Below are positions 48,649 to 57,133 of a DNA stretch of 64,000 bases, piece after piece (within the stretch, counting starts at the first letter, position 1; every line of letters starts with the position of its first letter). The notes beneath the pieces were generated by a model. The model was not told where the DNA came from, ran no database searches, and saw only the letters and a program-made list of their open reading frames with translations. The stretch is from positions 62,001 to 126,000 of the forward strand of contig NZ_WEHZ01000001.1 of NCBI RefSeq assembly GCF_012641745.1. The letters run 5' to 3'. The position numbers were made by a program, and so were the translations under genes. Source of the DNA: Pseudoalteromonas peptidolytica. Its GTDB lineage: Bacteria; Pseudomonadota; Gammaproteobacteria; Enterobacterales; Alteromonadaceae.

Positions 48649-49712
48649 TGAAGACACTAGATTGGTATCTAGGCCGAAGTATCCTGCAAACTACTGGGTT
48701 TGCACTGCTGGTATTTGTGGGTATTAATACCTTAATCAAGTTTATTGAACAGTTGCGCTCTGTGGGTCGTGGAAGCTATGACCTGCTTGGTGCGATGTTA
48801 TATACCCTTTATAGCATGCCCAGTGATGTCGTGGTGTTTTTTCCTATGGCCGCATTAATAGGTGGCTTAATTGGGCTTGGCGCGTTGGCATCTAGCAGCG
48901 AACTTATTGTGATGCAGGCCGCAGGTTGGTCACGCCTGCAAATTATAATGTCAGTAATGAAGACCGCGGTGGTACTGGCGTTATTTATGATGGCTTTGGG
49001 AGAGTGGGGCGCTCCTAAGGCAGAGCAAACTGCAAAAAAGCTCAAAAATGAAGCTATCTATGGTGGTGAAGTTTACAGTGCTCAGCGTGGTGTTTGGGCT
49101 AAAGACGGGAGCAATTTCATCAACATCAGTAATGTTGAAAAAAGTGGGCAATTAAAAGACATTGCCATCTACTACTTCGACGATTCGCTGACTCTTGCAA
49201 AAATTGTGCGTGCGCAATCGGCACAAAGCACCCCGAGTGGCTGGCAATTGCAGGATGTTGAAGAAGTGCTTTTGAGTCAGCAGCAAATCACTACTCACTA
49301 TTCCAAATCCATGTTGTATGAATCTGAGTTAAGTGAGGACAGGCTTGGCGTAGTCTCAGTAGAACCAGACGCGCTATCTTTTACGGGGTTATGGTCGTTT
49401 TTAGCGTATTTGAAACAAAATGAGCAAGACGCAAGTAGTTACGAGCTGGCGCTATGGCGTAAGGTGATGCAGCCGCTGACGATAGGAGTGATGCTGTTGG
49501 TCGCACTTTCTTTTATTTTTGGGCCTCTTAGAACAGTAAGCATGGGAGCCAGAATTATCATGGGGGTGATCACTGGTTTAGCATTTCATTTGAGTAATGA
49601 AATTTTTGGCCCCATCGTGATGGTGTATCAAGTGCCTCCCGTTGTTGGGGCGCTGATGCCAAGTTTATTATTCATTGGATTGGCAATACATCTACTAAAA
49701 AGACAAAATTAA
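48645..49712 (+). CDS. lptG: LptG, LPS export permease
   Basis: This LptF paralogue and partner, about 355 residues long, has the same six-segment layout (LDWYLGRSILQTTGFALLVF at the start; a FIFGPLRTVSMGARIIMGV region late). The start ATG overlaps the lptF stop (ATGATGA). The stop codon TAA is part of the inverted end of a 62-bp mini-repeat. Confidence 0.93.
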   Translation: MMKTLDWYLGRSILQTTGFALLVFVGINTLIKFIEQLRSVGRGSYDLLGAMLYTLYSMPSDVVVFFPMAALIGGLIGLGALASSSELIVMQAAGWSRLQIIMSVMKTAVVLALFMMALGEWGAPKAEQTAKKLKNEAIYGGEVYSAQRGVWAKDGSNFINISNVEKSGQLKDIAIYYFDDSLTLAKIVRAQSAQSTPSGWQLQDVEEVLLSQQQITTHYSKSMLYESELSEDRLGVVSVEPDALSFTGLWSFLAYLKQNEQDASSYELALWRKVMQPLTIGVMLLVALSFIFGPLRTVSMGARIIMGVITGLAFHLSNEIFGPIVMVYQVPPVVGALMPSLLFIGLAIHLLKRQN

Positions 49713-49771
49713 TACCAATTCGCTAACTTTACTCCCTCAAATTTAGTTGGTATTCATGCTGATTGGTATTA
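49710..49771. repeat. 62-bp mini-element with TAATACCAAT inverted ends
   Basis: TAATACCAAT (49710-49719) and ATTGGTATTA (49762-49771) are perfect 10-bp inverted ends around a 42-bp core that contains an additional AGTTGGTATT. The end sequence matches the larger family in this window. The first three bases are the lptG stop codon. Confidence 0.7.
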
Positions 49772-49783
49772 CCTTTTCAGCTA

Positions 49784-49818
49784 AAAAATATAGGCCTTCA
49801 AGTGAGGCCTATATTTTT
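49784..49818. terminator. Bidirectional terminator between lptG and the RDD gene
   Basis: A 13-bp perfect stem AAAAATATAGGCC / GGCCTATATTTTT with a 9-nt loop lies between convergent genes. Confidence 0.92.
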
Positions 49819-49852
49819 GCACGCAGAATAACGGTTGTTGCTGAGCGAAAAT

Positions 49853-50347
49853 TCAGCCCAAGCTGTTGTATACCTTTTTATTTTCTTCTTTACTTAGTAC
49901 GATAACTTGCGTTCCACAGAGTAAATCTTGCAGCGATCTTTTCTTCTTAAAGTCGATTAGCACTAATAAATTGCCAAGTCCAAGTAGAGCACATAAGCTT
50001 CTCGCAATTGCGGTTGGCCAAGTCAATAACTCACCATTATGTGTTTGTACTTTTAAGCGCCAAGCTCGCATACCGATAGTCTGGCCGCTCTTTGTCCAGA
50101 AATAAGCGAAAAATAGTACAGATACAGCCACTAGTAAGACTGTTCTTGCCGTATATAAAATTGGGGTTGCTTGGATCAAAGCAGACACATCTTCATGGCT
50201 ACCTAGTGACAAGAGCCCAAATGAAATAAATCCATTAACAATAAGCAGAAATACAATAGTCGTAAGCATGGCAAATGCAATTACAACTAAGCTGTCGTAT
50301 ATAAGTGAAGCCAAACGGCGTGCAAAGTTCGCAGGAACGATGTTGGA
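49853..50347 (-). CDS. RDD-family membrane protein
   Basis: This protein of about 164 residues has the RDD-family signature near the start (FARRLASLIYDSLVVIAF) and three membrane segments, followed by GQTIGMRAWRLKVQT. Its role is unclear; RDD proteins have been linked to transport and to quality control. The ATG at 50347 gives a family-like start (MSNIVPANFARRL) and is preceded by GAGAG. An upstream GTG/ATG would add up to 15 residues. Confidence 0.85.
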   Translation of the reverse strand, partial: SNIVPANFARRLASLIYDSLVVIAFAMLTTIVFLLIVNGFISFGLLSLGSHEDVSALIQATPILYTARTVLLVAVSVLFFAYFWTKSGQTIGMRAWRLKVQTHNGELLTWPTAIARSLCALLGLGNLLVLIDFKKKRSLQDLLCGTQVIVLSKEENKKVYNSLG

Positions 50348-50545
50348 CATAACAACTCTCATCATTACAAGGTTGACGCGTATTCTACACATAAACGTGT
50401 AAAACGTTTACTCAATTACATTAACTAATGGCCTAGTAATACGTTACCTTTATCATTTTTACAGCAATAAAGTTGACGTTTGGCTGAAATCTAGCATCTT
50501 GTGTGCAAATAACAAGCAGTTAACGCGATATTGCAAAAAAATTAC

Positions 50546-50573
50546 TTGCCGTTCTGCATCGCCTTTGTATAAT
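50546..50573 (+). promoter_or_regulatory. Sigma-70 promoter of the tRNA-Leu gene
   Basis: TTGCCG (50546-50551), a 16-bp spacer and TATAAT (50568-50573) give a start near 50580, followed by a leader of about 88 nt before the mature tRNA. Confidence 0.75.
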
Positions 50574-50667
50574 GCAAAGCATAGAGACGAAGGCAAATAA
50601 AAAAAGCCCAAGCTCAAAGTGGTTTTTCTTTATTTTCTCTTGTTTTAGAAGATGAAAGAAAAATTAT

Positions 50668-50752
50668 GCCAGTGTGATGGAATTGGTAGACATGACGGAT
50701 TCAAAATCCGTTGCCTTCGGGCGTGGCGGTTCAAGTCCGCCCACTGGTACCA
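50668..50752 (+). tRNA. tRNA-Leu(CAA)
   Basis: This 85-nt class II tRNA folds completely. The acceptor stem is GCCAGTG/CACTGGT (first pair G-U). The D arm contains the typical TTGGTAGA, and the anticodon stem ACGGA/TCCGT has loop TTCAAAA (anticodon CAA, reading UUG). The long variable arm is TGCCT-TCG-GGCGT and the T arm GGCGG-TTCAAGT-CCGCC; the CCA end is encoded. It corresponds to leuX-type tRNAs, a well-known integration site for genomic islands. Its last 19 bases plus the next 50 or so recur seven times downstream. Confidence 0.96.
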
Positions 50753-51768
50753 CTTTTTATAACCCTTGCTTTTTAGCAAGGGTTTTTTTATGCCTTGAAT
50801 TTGTGTGTTGAAAATAGTGGTGTCGGACTTGGTCGCCACGCGGGTGGCGCTAATACAAATTCAGAGTCCGCCCACTGGTACCACTTTTATAGCCCTTGCT
50901 TTTTAGCAAGGTTTTTTTATGCCTTGAATTTGTGTGTTGAAAATAGTGGTGTCGGACTTGGTCGCCACGCGGGTGGCGCTAATACAAATTCAGAGTCCGC
51001 CCACTGGTACCACTTTTATGGCCCTTGCTTTTTAGCAAGGGTTTTTTTATGCCTCGAATTTGTGTCTTGAAAATAGTGGTGTCGGACTTGGTCGCCACGC
51101 GGGTGGCGCTAATACAAATTCAGAGTCCGCCCACTGGTACCACTTTTATGGCCCTTGCTTTTTAGCAAGGGTTTTTTATGTCTTGAAAATAGTGGTGTCG
51201 GACTTGGTCGCCACGCGGGTGGCGCTAATACAAATTCAGAGTCCGCCTACTGGTGCCACTTTTATAGCCCTTGCTTTTTAGCAAGGTTTTTTTATGCCTC
51301 GAATTTGTGTATTAAAAATAGTGGTGTCGGACTTGGTCGCCACGCGGGTGGCGCTAATACAAATTCAGAGTCCGCCCACTGGTACCACTTTTTATAACCC
51401 TTGCTTTTTAGCAAGGTTTTTTTTATGTCTTGAATTTGTGTATTAAAAATAGTGGTGTCGGACTTGGTCGCCACGCGGGTGGCGCTAATACAAATTCAGA
51501 GTCCGCCCACTGGTACCACTTTTTATAACCCTTGCTTTTTAGCAAGGTTTTTTTTATGTCTTGAATTTGTGTATTAAAAATAGTGGTGTCGGACTTGGTC
51601 GCCACGCGGGTGGCGCTAATACAAATTCAGAGTCCGCCCACTGATACCGCTTTTTATAACCCTTGCTTTTTAGTAAGGTTTTTTATGCCTCGAATTTGTG
51701 CATTGAAAATAGCGGTGTCGGACTCACAGCAAGTGGATAGCGCCACGCAGGTTGCGCAAATATGAGTT
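50734..51768 (+). repeat. Tandem array of tRNA-Leu 3'-end/terminator units (8 copies, about 130 bp each)
   Basis: The block AGTCCGCCCACTGGTACCAC starts at 50734 (in the tRNA itself) and, identical or with up to two changes, at 50865, 50994, 51124, 51240, 51369, 51500 and 51631. Intervals are 131, 129, 130, 116, 129, 131 and 131 bp. Each unit holds the tRNA 3' end including CCA, a rho-independent terminator, and a linker with a perfect hairpin CGCCAC-GCGG-GTGGCG. The linker is flanked by pairing arms TGAATTTGTRT and ATACAAATTCA. The unit starting at 51124 lacks about 14 bp of one arm, and the final unit ends in a diverged linker (51717-51768). Units are far more alike than unselected intergenic DNA would be, so the array is recent or homogenised. 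Confidence 0.93.
50763..50790 (+). terminator. Terminator of the tRNA-Leu gene
   Basis: An 8-bp stem CCCTTGCT / AGCAAGGG with a TTTT loop is followed by TTTTTTTA. Near-identical copies follow each repeated tRNA 3' end, at about 50893, 51022, 51152, 51268, 51400, 51531 and 51660. Confidence 0.95.
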
Positions 51769-51792
51769 TAGCGTTGACTGTGTGGCTAAGTG

Positions 51793-53067
51793 TTAGCCCG
51801 TATCGCGTTCTGAAAATGCGAAGCCAAACCATAATAACGCAGGCCAGAATAGATAAGATAAAATTTCTAAATTTTCGAAAAAGCTGTAGCAGATTAGTAC
51901 AGTGAGCAAGCAAAACGCAATTTGCGAGGTTTTTGAGGTTTGTGCGTGCCATAAAAAATAAAGTGCTGATATTATCATTGGAATAGCCAATGCGAATGCA
52001 CCGACTAACCCTTTAACAAATAGCAGCCCGTACCAACTATGATGCGACCCTATCGGCATAAACTCAACCATCTTAGGCCCTCTTTCAACAATGCCATGCC
52101 CCCAAATCGGTGCTTCGGCCTGCCAGCGTTGGATAGCAATATTGGCAAGCGCCTGTCTTACGCGAGTAGAACCCGGCCTTTGTTGCTTTATGGCTTCATA
52201 AGAGTCCATGATGGCGTTATAAATAGGCTCTCCCAAGAGTAAGATGGTCGGCACAATAATTCCAAGACAGATGAGGAGCCAAGGCTCTTTTAGCTTGTCA
52301 CTAAAAATCACAAGTGGAAAAAGCATAATAAAAATAGCCATGCCGGCTCTTGATTGAGACAACAGTAACATAGCCCAGCACCCTGCAATTGCCCAGCGGC
52401 GTATTCGTGTGTTTTTTTCTTGTAAACAGAAGACTAAATACGTACATGCCATAAAGCCAGCAGCAGGTGCCCAAGGGGTAAAAAAGCGCCAGCGCCCAGC
52501 TCCAGTTTCGGGGTTGATACCATAAAAACTCACCATAAAGAAACTTTCACCAGGGCCTCCTATCACTTTTAACGGAGACAAAAATATATCTCCGGGTAAC
52601 CTGACAATGTAAAAAGCAAGAGAAACTAGCGCAAAGATAAAGGTATGAATCGCAATAATACAAACGCCACGAACAACAACTTCTTTCCGGATCTGTGCAA
52701 GATTTGCAATCAATGGGAAAATTGCCAGTAGTGCCCAGCCTTTCATCCATCCTATTGACGATTTTATTGTTTGTGGCAGCCCGAGAGACCACTCACTATG
52801 TGCCATTAGTAAGGCTACAAGCATGACTATCATAGCGATGATCCAGAGCCAAACCATGAACGAAATTGGAGTGTATTTGCGATGTGTCTGGACATACATA
52901 CGCAGCATTATAACAAATGCGATTATCCACCCGATTACTGAGCCCATCACGTATAGCATCCCCAATAAAAACATCGGGTAGGTAAGAACAAGCCCAGCCC
53001 ACACCAGCATCTCTTCGGTACTGATGAAACGCTTGTCCTGCACTGGCAAGGCGGCTTTCATTAACAT
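51793..53067 (-). CDS. O-antigen ligase/Wzy-like polysaccharide polymerase
   Basis: This 424-residue integral membrane protein has about 11 hydrophobic segments. A large periplasmic loop in the second half contains TRVRQALANIAIQRWQ, HGIVERG and GSHHSWYGLLFVKGLVG, as typical of the Wzy_C/O-antigen ligase family. The SRAGMAIFIMLFPLVIF segment before the loop is also typical. It probably polymerises the repeat unit of an exopolysaccharide together with the adjacent Wzz and Wza. GGAG precedes the ATG by 6 nt. It ends only 25 bp from the tRNA-derived repeat array. Confidence 0.82.
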   Translation of the reverse strand: MLMKAALPVQDKRFISTEEMLVWAGLVLTYPMFLLGMLYVMGSVIGWIIAFVIMLRMYVQTHRKYTPISFMVWLWIIAMIVMLVALLMAHSEWSLGLPQTIKSSIGWMKGWALLAIFPLIANLAQIRKEVVVRGVCIIAIHTFIFALVSLAFYIVRLPGDIFLSPLKVIGGPGESFFMVSFYGINPETGAGRWRFFTPWAPAAGFMACTYLVFCLQEKNTRIRRWAIAGCWAMLLLSQSRAGMAIFIMLFPLVIFSDKLKEPWLLICLGIIVPTILLLGEPIYNAIMDSYEAIKQQRPGSTRVRQALANIAIQRWQAEAPIWGHGIVERGPKMVEFMPIGSHHSWYGLLFVKGLVGAFALAIPMIISALYFLWHAQTSKTSQIAFCLLTVLICYSFFENLEILSYLFWPALLWFGFAFSERDTG

Positions 53068-53104
53068 CGTTAGCTCCTTGATTTATTGTCCTGATTAGCT
53101 GCGT

Positions 53105-54496
53105 CTACTCTGGTTTTTGCAAAATAGCTGACACTATCTCTCTGCGCTTGTTCACCATGAGCATACCCATTGTTAGGAAGATCATTGCAGCTAATGCTGC
53201 TGCTATCGCAATACTTTTTTTCGGACTTGTCGAATGGATTGCAAGTGAAGGCGGTGTCATTAATTGGATAACCGGGTATGATGCAAATACGTCCGCTTTG
53301 CTCGCCTCTAAGCGGGCTGCTGCTGAAGTAAATACGGCTTCAGCTAAGTCAAACTCTCTTTCTAGCCGATCTAATTCAGCGGCTTCACGTGCATATATTT
53401 TGATTTTCTCACTTAATAATTGTGCTGAATTTTCGAGTTCAGAGCGCTTGGCTTCGATGCCTTTTTTGGCAGCAAAAGCGCTTATAAGATCAGCAAACAG
53501 TTGCGCTCTATTTGGATTGCTCTCAAGATCCATTGTTTGGAAAGCATGTGCCGCATGTGGGCCTACCAAACCCTCTGAACGTGTGCGAAGGGCTTGTTTT
53601 GACTGCTCAAACCTAGCAAGTTCTGCTTTTACTTTTGGGTGTCCTTCATCCCAGCGAGAGCGGTATTCACTTAATTGTGATGAGGACTCTGTAAGTTCAG
53701 ATAGGTAGGCTCTAAACTCACCATCGGATTGTAAAGCGAAGGCCTGTCCTGCCATAGACGGTGAGACACCAAGGTCAACGCTTAATTGCGTGACATAATA
53801 TTCAGAGCGGCCAATCTCTGCTTTTGTTATAACAATTTGTTCTTTGAGGTTAGCAAGGGTGCCAATATGTTGTGTTAGCTGGTCTTTGGATACAAGTAAG
53901 GAGCGCTGTTGGAAGTCTGTAATATTATTTCTGGCAATGTTAAGGCGCTCTCTGTATTGATCTAACACAGCTTTAATGCTCTCGTCTCTGCGAGATACTT
54001 CATCAGCTCTTAAAAATTTAAGTTGCTCCTGCAGTGCGTTGAATAACGCCCATGCTTTTTGCTCTGCCAGCTTGGCTGACGAGGCGCTTATCTCGACATT
54101 TAGAATTGACGTTTGCTCAGTAAGTCTCACTTTTGGTCGACCAAAACTTTTTACGTCCATGCTGAGTGATGTTGCTGCACTTTCAAGTAAATTTCTGCTC
54201 ATCAACATTTCTTTGTAATTGACTCTAGGGTTGTAACCTTTTCCAAAAGGAGCGCTGGTGGATGAAACGACTTGACCCACTTCATCCAGTGACACATTAC
54301 TATTTGCACCTGTACCGGGTAAAACCATATCTAAATCACTGCTGTATTTTGGGGGCTGTTGTAAATAGAACAAAACCAGCAGAGTGATCACGCAATAGCT
54401 GATCAGACAAGTCACCAGATATGGTCTTCGTAATGTGCGATAGATTGATGCTCTAAAGCGACTATATGGAGTCGTAGTTTGTAAGTGGTTACTCAT
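53105..54496 (-). CDS. Wzz/GumC-type chain-length determinant
   Basis: This 463-residue protein has an N-terminal membrane segment (about 27-46), a large periplasmic coiled-coil domain (about 60-420; the YLSELTESSSQLSEYRSRWD and EGHPKVKAELARFEQ region is typical of the GumC class) and a C-terminal membrane segment (about 425-445). No cytoplasmic BY-kinase domain is fused. It controls polymer length or bridges to the outer-membrane channel. It sits between the wza-like and polymerase genes on one transcript (12 and 37 bp gaps). Confidence 0.85.
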   Translation of the reverse strand: MSNHLQTTTPYSRFRASIYRTLRRPYLVTCLISYCVITLLVLFYLQQPPKYSSDLDMVLPGTGANSNVSLDEVGQVVSSTSAPFGKGYNPRVNYKEMLMSRNLLESAATSLSMDVKSFGRPKVRLTEQTSILNVEISASSAKLAEQKAWALFNALQEQLKFLRADEVSRRDESIKAVLDQYRERLNIARNNITDFQQRSLLVSKDQLTQHIGTLANLKEQIVITKAEIGRSEYYVTQLSVDLGVSPSMAGQAFALQSDGEFRAYLSELTESSSQLSEYRSRWDEGHPKVKAELARFEQSKQALRTRSEGLVGPHAAHAFQTMDLESNPNRAQLFADLISAFAAKKGIEAKRSELENSAQLLSEKIKIYAREAAELDRLEREFDLAEAVFTSAAARLEASKADVFASYPVIQLMTPPSLAIHSTSPKKSIAIAAALAAMIFLTMGMLMVNKRREIVSAILQKPE

Positions 54497-54508
54497 AACA
54501 AGTCCCCC

Positions 54509-55783
54509 TTAATTTAGAGCCGAAAACGGCGCGATTAAGTCAAGTAGCGTACCCGCGATGTCTCTAAGGTTAGTAACATCAGAGTCGTAGCAAGCAATGG
54601 CATCATTTGGCATGACATAGGGGTTAATTAAATCCCGATATGGCATTCTCATTAACTGTTCAACAGAGCGCTCTATTACTTGAGTTTGACCTGTAATTGG
54701 GTTATTGCTCACCAACGCCACACGTCGAGGGGCATTAGTGTAGGCTTTGCCACCAACACAGTTTGCAGAGATAGCAGCTTGAAGTAAACGCGTTCCATAG
54801 GGTAGGTTGCTAGAAAAACGTCCAATAGCTGCATTGGAGTTGCTCATTGCTGAGTCAATTAAATTTGACATAAACACCCTGAATCCTTTTGGTGTTATTT
54901 GTGACGGTCTAACTAAGTGCGGTTGAAAGCAACCAGTACTTGGCACTATCACTTGATCGCCAGCAATCAACGCATAATCTTTAACAGGTTGACCGGTTAG
55001 TATGCCGCTGAGGTCAGCTTCAATCTGCCAGCCTTGTCTGATTAGTATCACTTGATCAAGCTTTGCGTCAGGACGGATCCCAGCCGCAGCTCGGATAGCT
55101 TCAGACAGCAAGCGTTGGTTAGAATAATCACCAGAGGCACCAATGCGCTCTTCCATTACTTGCTCTGGTAAAGCAGAGTTAATAGTCACTCGTCCGGGTT
55201 GAAAAACAGCACCGGACACAGGAACTTCTATTGCTGCCCAATTTAACACTTTAACGCTGACATCAATGGTATAAGCTTTGAATATTTTTGCTTTCGTTAG
55301 GGTCAACTCTAATTTTTGTGCTAACTGGTGACTAGTTAAGCCCGACGCTTTTACTGCACCTGCGACCGGCAAGAAAATGGAACCCGTAGTATCGAGAATA
55401 TAACGGCCGTTAAAGCCCTCACCATACTCCATGCTCAGTTCTATCAAGTCTCCAGGGCTTAAGGGGAGAGACTCTGATGAAAGTGAAGTGGTGATGGCAT
55501 GTAGCATTTGTTTTGAGTCAGGTAAGAGTAATGGTTTGTCGACACGAAAATTAGTGGGGGCGGCGAATTGTTGTGCATCAACACAATCAATATTTGTGGC
55601 AAACACGGAACTTACGGCTTGGTGTTTGATTGCTTTACCTGTAGCGTTTGGATAGCCATAAAACTGCATATCGTCATCTTCAAGCTCCACTAATGCAGCG
55701 TTGTTAGCGCATCCCAGTAATATCCCACTCACAAGGGTAACTGTAAGTATCTTTATCCATGTGGCTTTATGTACATGTTTCAT
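54509..55783 (-). CDS. Wza-type polysaccharide export lipoprotein
   Basis: This 424-residue outer-membrane lipoprotein has the lipobox ILLGC (Cys near residue 25). The poly-export domain (about 108-190) shows LSPGDLIELSMEYGEGFNGR, ILDTTGSIFLPVAGAVKASG and LTSHQLAQKLELTL. SLBB-like regions follow (VPVSGAVFQPGRVTI). It forms the export channel for the polysaccharide. It is the first gene of the wza-wzz-polymerase transcript, preceded by a sigma-54-type promoter. Confidence 0.87.
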   Translation of the reverse strand: MKHVHKATWIKILTVTLVSGILLGCANNAALVELEDDDMQFYGYPNATGKAIKHQAVSSVFATNIDCVDAQQFAAPTNFRVDKPLLLPDSKQMLHAITTSLSSESLPLSPGDLIELSMEYGEGFNGRYILDTTGSIFLPVAGAVKASGLTSHQLAQKLELTLTKAKIFKAYTIDVSVKVLNWAAIEVPVSGAVFQPGRVTINSALPEQVMEERIGASGDYSNQRLLSEAIRAAAGIRPDAKLDQVILIRQGWQIEADLSGILTGQPVKDYALIAGDQVIVPSTGCFQPHLVRPSQITPKGFRVFMSNLIDSAMSNSNAAIGRFSSNLPYGTRLLQAAISANCVGGKAYTNAPRRVALVSNNPITGQTQVIERSVEQLMRMPYRDLINPYVMPNDAIACYDSDVTNLRDIAGTLLDLIAPFSALN

Positions 55784-55817
55784 AGTGGGCTCCTTGTGGA
55801 TGCGTTCACTTTGGTTG

Positions 55818-55834
55818 TTGCATTAATTAGACCA
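55818..55834 (-). promoter_or_regulatory. Candidate sigma-54 promoter of the wza-like operon
   Basis: On the minus strand TGGTCTAATTAATGCAA has GG and GC exactly 12 nt apart (consensus TGGCACG-N4-TTGCA). The predicted start is near 55809, about 26 nt before the ATG at 55783, with AAGGAGCC as ribosome binding site. The -24 box matches only at TGG. Confidence 0.55.
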
Positions 55835-56045
55835 AGTTAATGGCTTGATACAATCAAAACCCAGTTGTATTACCACCATGTTGTTACTTCACCATTTTAT
55901 ATTAAATAAAAACAATAATTTATTAGTAGTTTGCTGCTAAAGGTTATGTGTAGTGTGCCTTTACGAGTTGCAACTAAGCTGCTGCGCTGAGAAGCCCACT
56001 TTTACTTCTATATTAGTAACTATATGCGGCATTTTGAGATTTGCA

Positions 56046-56058
56046 TTGCAAAATGAAA
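56046..56058. promoter_or_regulatory. Weak copy of the 13-bp dyad (possible activator site)
   Basis: TTGCA-AAA-TGAAA matches one half of TTGCA-N3-TGCAA perfectly. A further partial match, CGGCA-TTT-TGAGA, lies at 56027-56039. It is about 215 bp upstream of the wza -24 box and overlaps the T-run of the preceding gene's terminator. Confidence 0.35.
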
Positions 56059-56080
56059 AAGGCCAGCTGAGCTGGCCATA
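56053..56080 (-). terminator. Terminator of the flippase-glycosyltransferase transcript
   Basis: A 7-bp perfect stem GGCCAGC / GCTGGCC with a 3-nt loop is followed on the minus strand by TTTTTC. Confidence 0.85.
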
Positions 56081-56091
56081 AGGTCGAGGGC

Positions 56092-57114
56092 TTATGCGGT
56101 AGTGCGTTTTTGTAATAGTCCGATGGTGCGCATCGTTAGTCGCTCAATGGTGGAATAGACTTTATTGGGCAGAATGCACAGCAGTGAGCAACACCAGGTT
56201 AATGTAGTTCTGGTTGGTTCTTCTGTGAGTATTCTCCAGTTAGTCCAAATCGCTTGATGAATAAGTTTTAATGCTTGGAATTTATTCCGTGACTGCAATG
56301 CTCGGCGGCTGAGATATCTAAGTTGATAGGCCTGAGCTAAAGAACCAAACTGCTCAAAAAACCAAGCATGTTTTTTACTATTTTTATTTATAGCGTACTG
56401 CCAGCTTTTGAATTGATTTGTTAAATTAGCAGACAAACCAGATGCGTTTACACGATAAAAAGTCAGTGGTTCTTCAATACCTTCAAATTTCCATTGCGTG
56501 TTTAGTGCTATGCGCAGCCATGTCTCGATATCTTCTGACTGTTTTAAATTTTCATCGAAATACTGGCGCCAGCTTCGTTTTCCATCATTAAATGCGATCT
56601 GGCTAAGTACATCTTTTCTAATGACAGGCGCAGAACCATTGCCGATAGGATTTCTACATAGTATGGTTTTAGCATTGATGTGCTTAAGTGATGGAAATTG
56701 TCCAATACCTAATGGTTTGCTCTGCTCATCGACAAATAAAGAAGGGCAGTAGCTAACCCCTAACTCATAATCACGATCTAAGTGATATACGTGCTTTTCA
56801 AGCTTTCTAGGATCCCAAAAGTCATCAGCATCAAGAAACGCAATATATTTACCACGTGCAACACGGATCCCAGTATTTCTAGCCCCGGAAAGTCCTCTAT
56901 TTGGTTGGCGAACAATTTTTATCCGTGCGTCTTTATAGTCAGTCAAATAGTTCAATGTATTGTCTGTACAGCCATCATCGACACAAATAACTTCAAAATT
57001 CTTAAAGGTTTGATTCAACACCGAGCAGATACACTCATCAATATATTTTTCGACGTTGAACATCGGGATAATGACACTTACTTTTGGATACACCTTATTT
57101 TTTGAACTTTTCAT
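56092..57114 (-). CDS. Family 2 glycosyltransferase
   Basis: This 340-residue GT-A enzyme shows VSVIIPMFNVEKYIDECICS, CVDDGCTDNTLNYL, GLSGARNTGIRVARGKYIAF and the metal-binding DADDFWDPRKLE. A helical C-terminus of about 80 residues has no clear membrane segment. It adds a sugar to the lipid-linked repeat unit; donor and acceptor cannot be told. It lies 19 bp after the flippase gene and is closed by a terminator. Confidence 0.9.
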   Translation of the reverse strand: MKSSKNKVYPKVSVIIPMFNVEKYIDECICSVLNQTFKNFEVICVDDGCTDNTLNYLTDYKDARIKIVRQPNRGLSGARNTGIRVARGKYIAFLDADDFWDPRKLEKHVYHLDRDYELGVSYCPSLFVDEQSKPLGIGQFPSLKHINAKTILCRNPIGNGSAPVIRKDVLSQIAFNDGKRSWRQYFDENLKQSEDIETWLRIALNTQWKFEGIEEPLTFYRVNASGLSANLTNQFKSWQYAINKNSKKHAWFFEQFGSLAQAYQLRYLSRRALQSRNKFQALKLIHQAIWTNWRILTEEPTRTTLTWCCSLLCILPNKVYSTIERLTMRTIGLLQKRTTA

Positions 57115-57133
57115 AGTACTCTCCGATAAGATT

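Larger units (their letters stand above)
55784..56091. other. Intergenic region upstream of the wza-like gene
   Basis: This 308-bp region contains the candidate sigma-54 promoter (55818-55834), weak dyad sites near 56027-56058 and the terminator of the glycosyltransferase gene (56053-56080). Nothing else is supported. Confidence 0.55.

Noticed and set aside
50795..51765. Several overlapping ORFs of 60-91 codons running through the tRNA-derived repeat array, with repeated peptide units of 43 residues
   Set aside because: The near multiple-of-3 unit length keeps frames open, but the ORFs run through tRNA 3' ends and terminators, lack ribosome binding sites and occur on both strands. The E. coli tyrT repeats have a comparable tpr ORF, so translation is not impossible, but nothing here supports it.
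50734..51768. CRISPR array
   Set aside because: The repeats are about 130 bp and almost wholly identical, with no unique spacers and no cas genes. The content is tRNA 3' end plus terminator.
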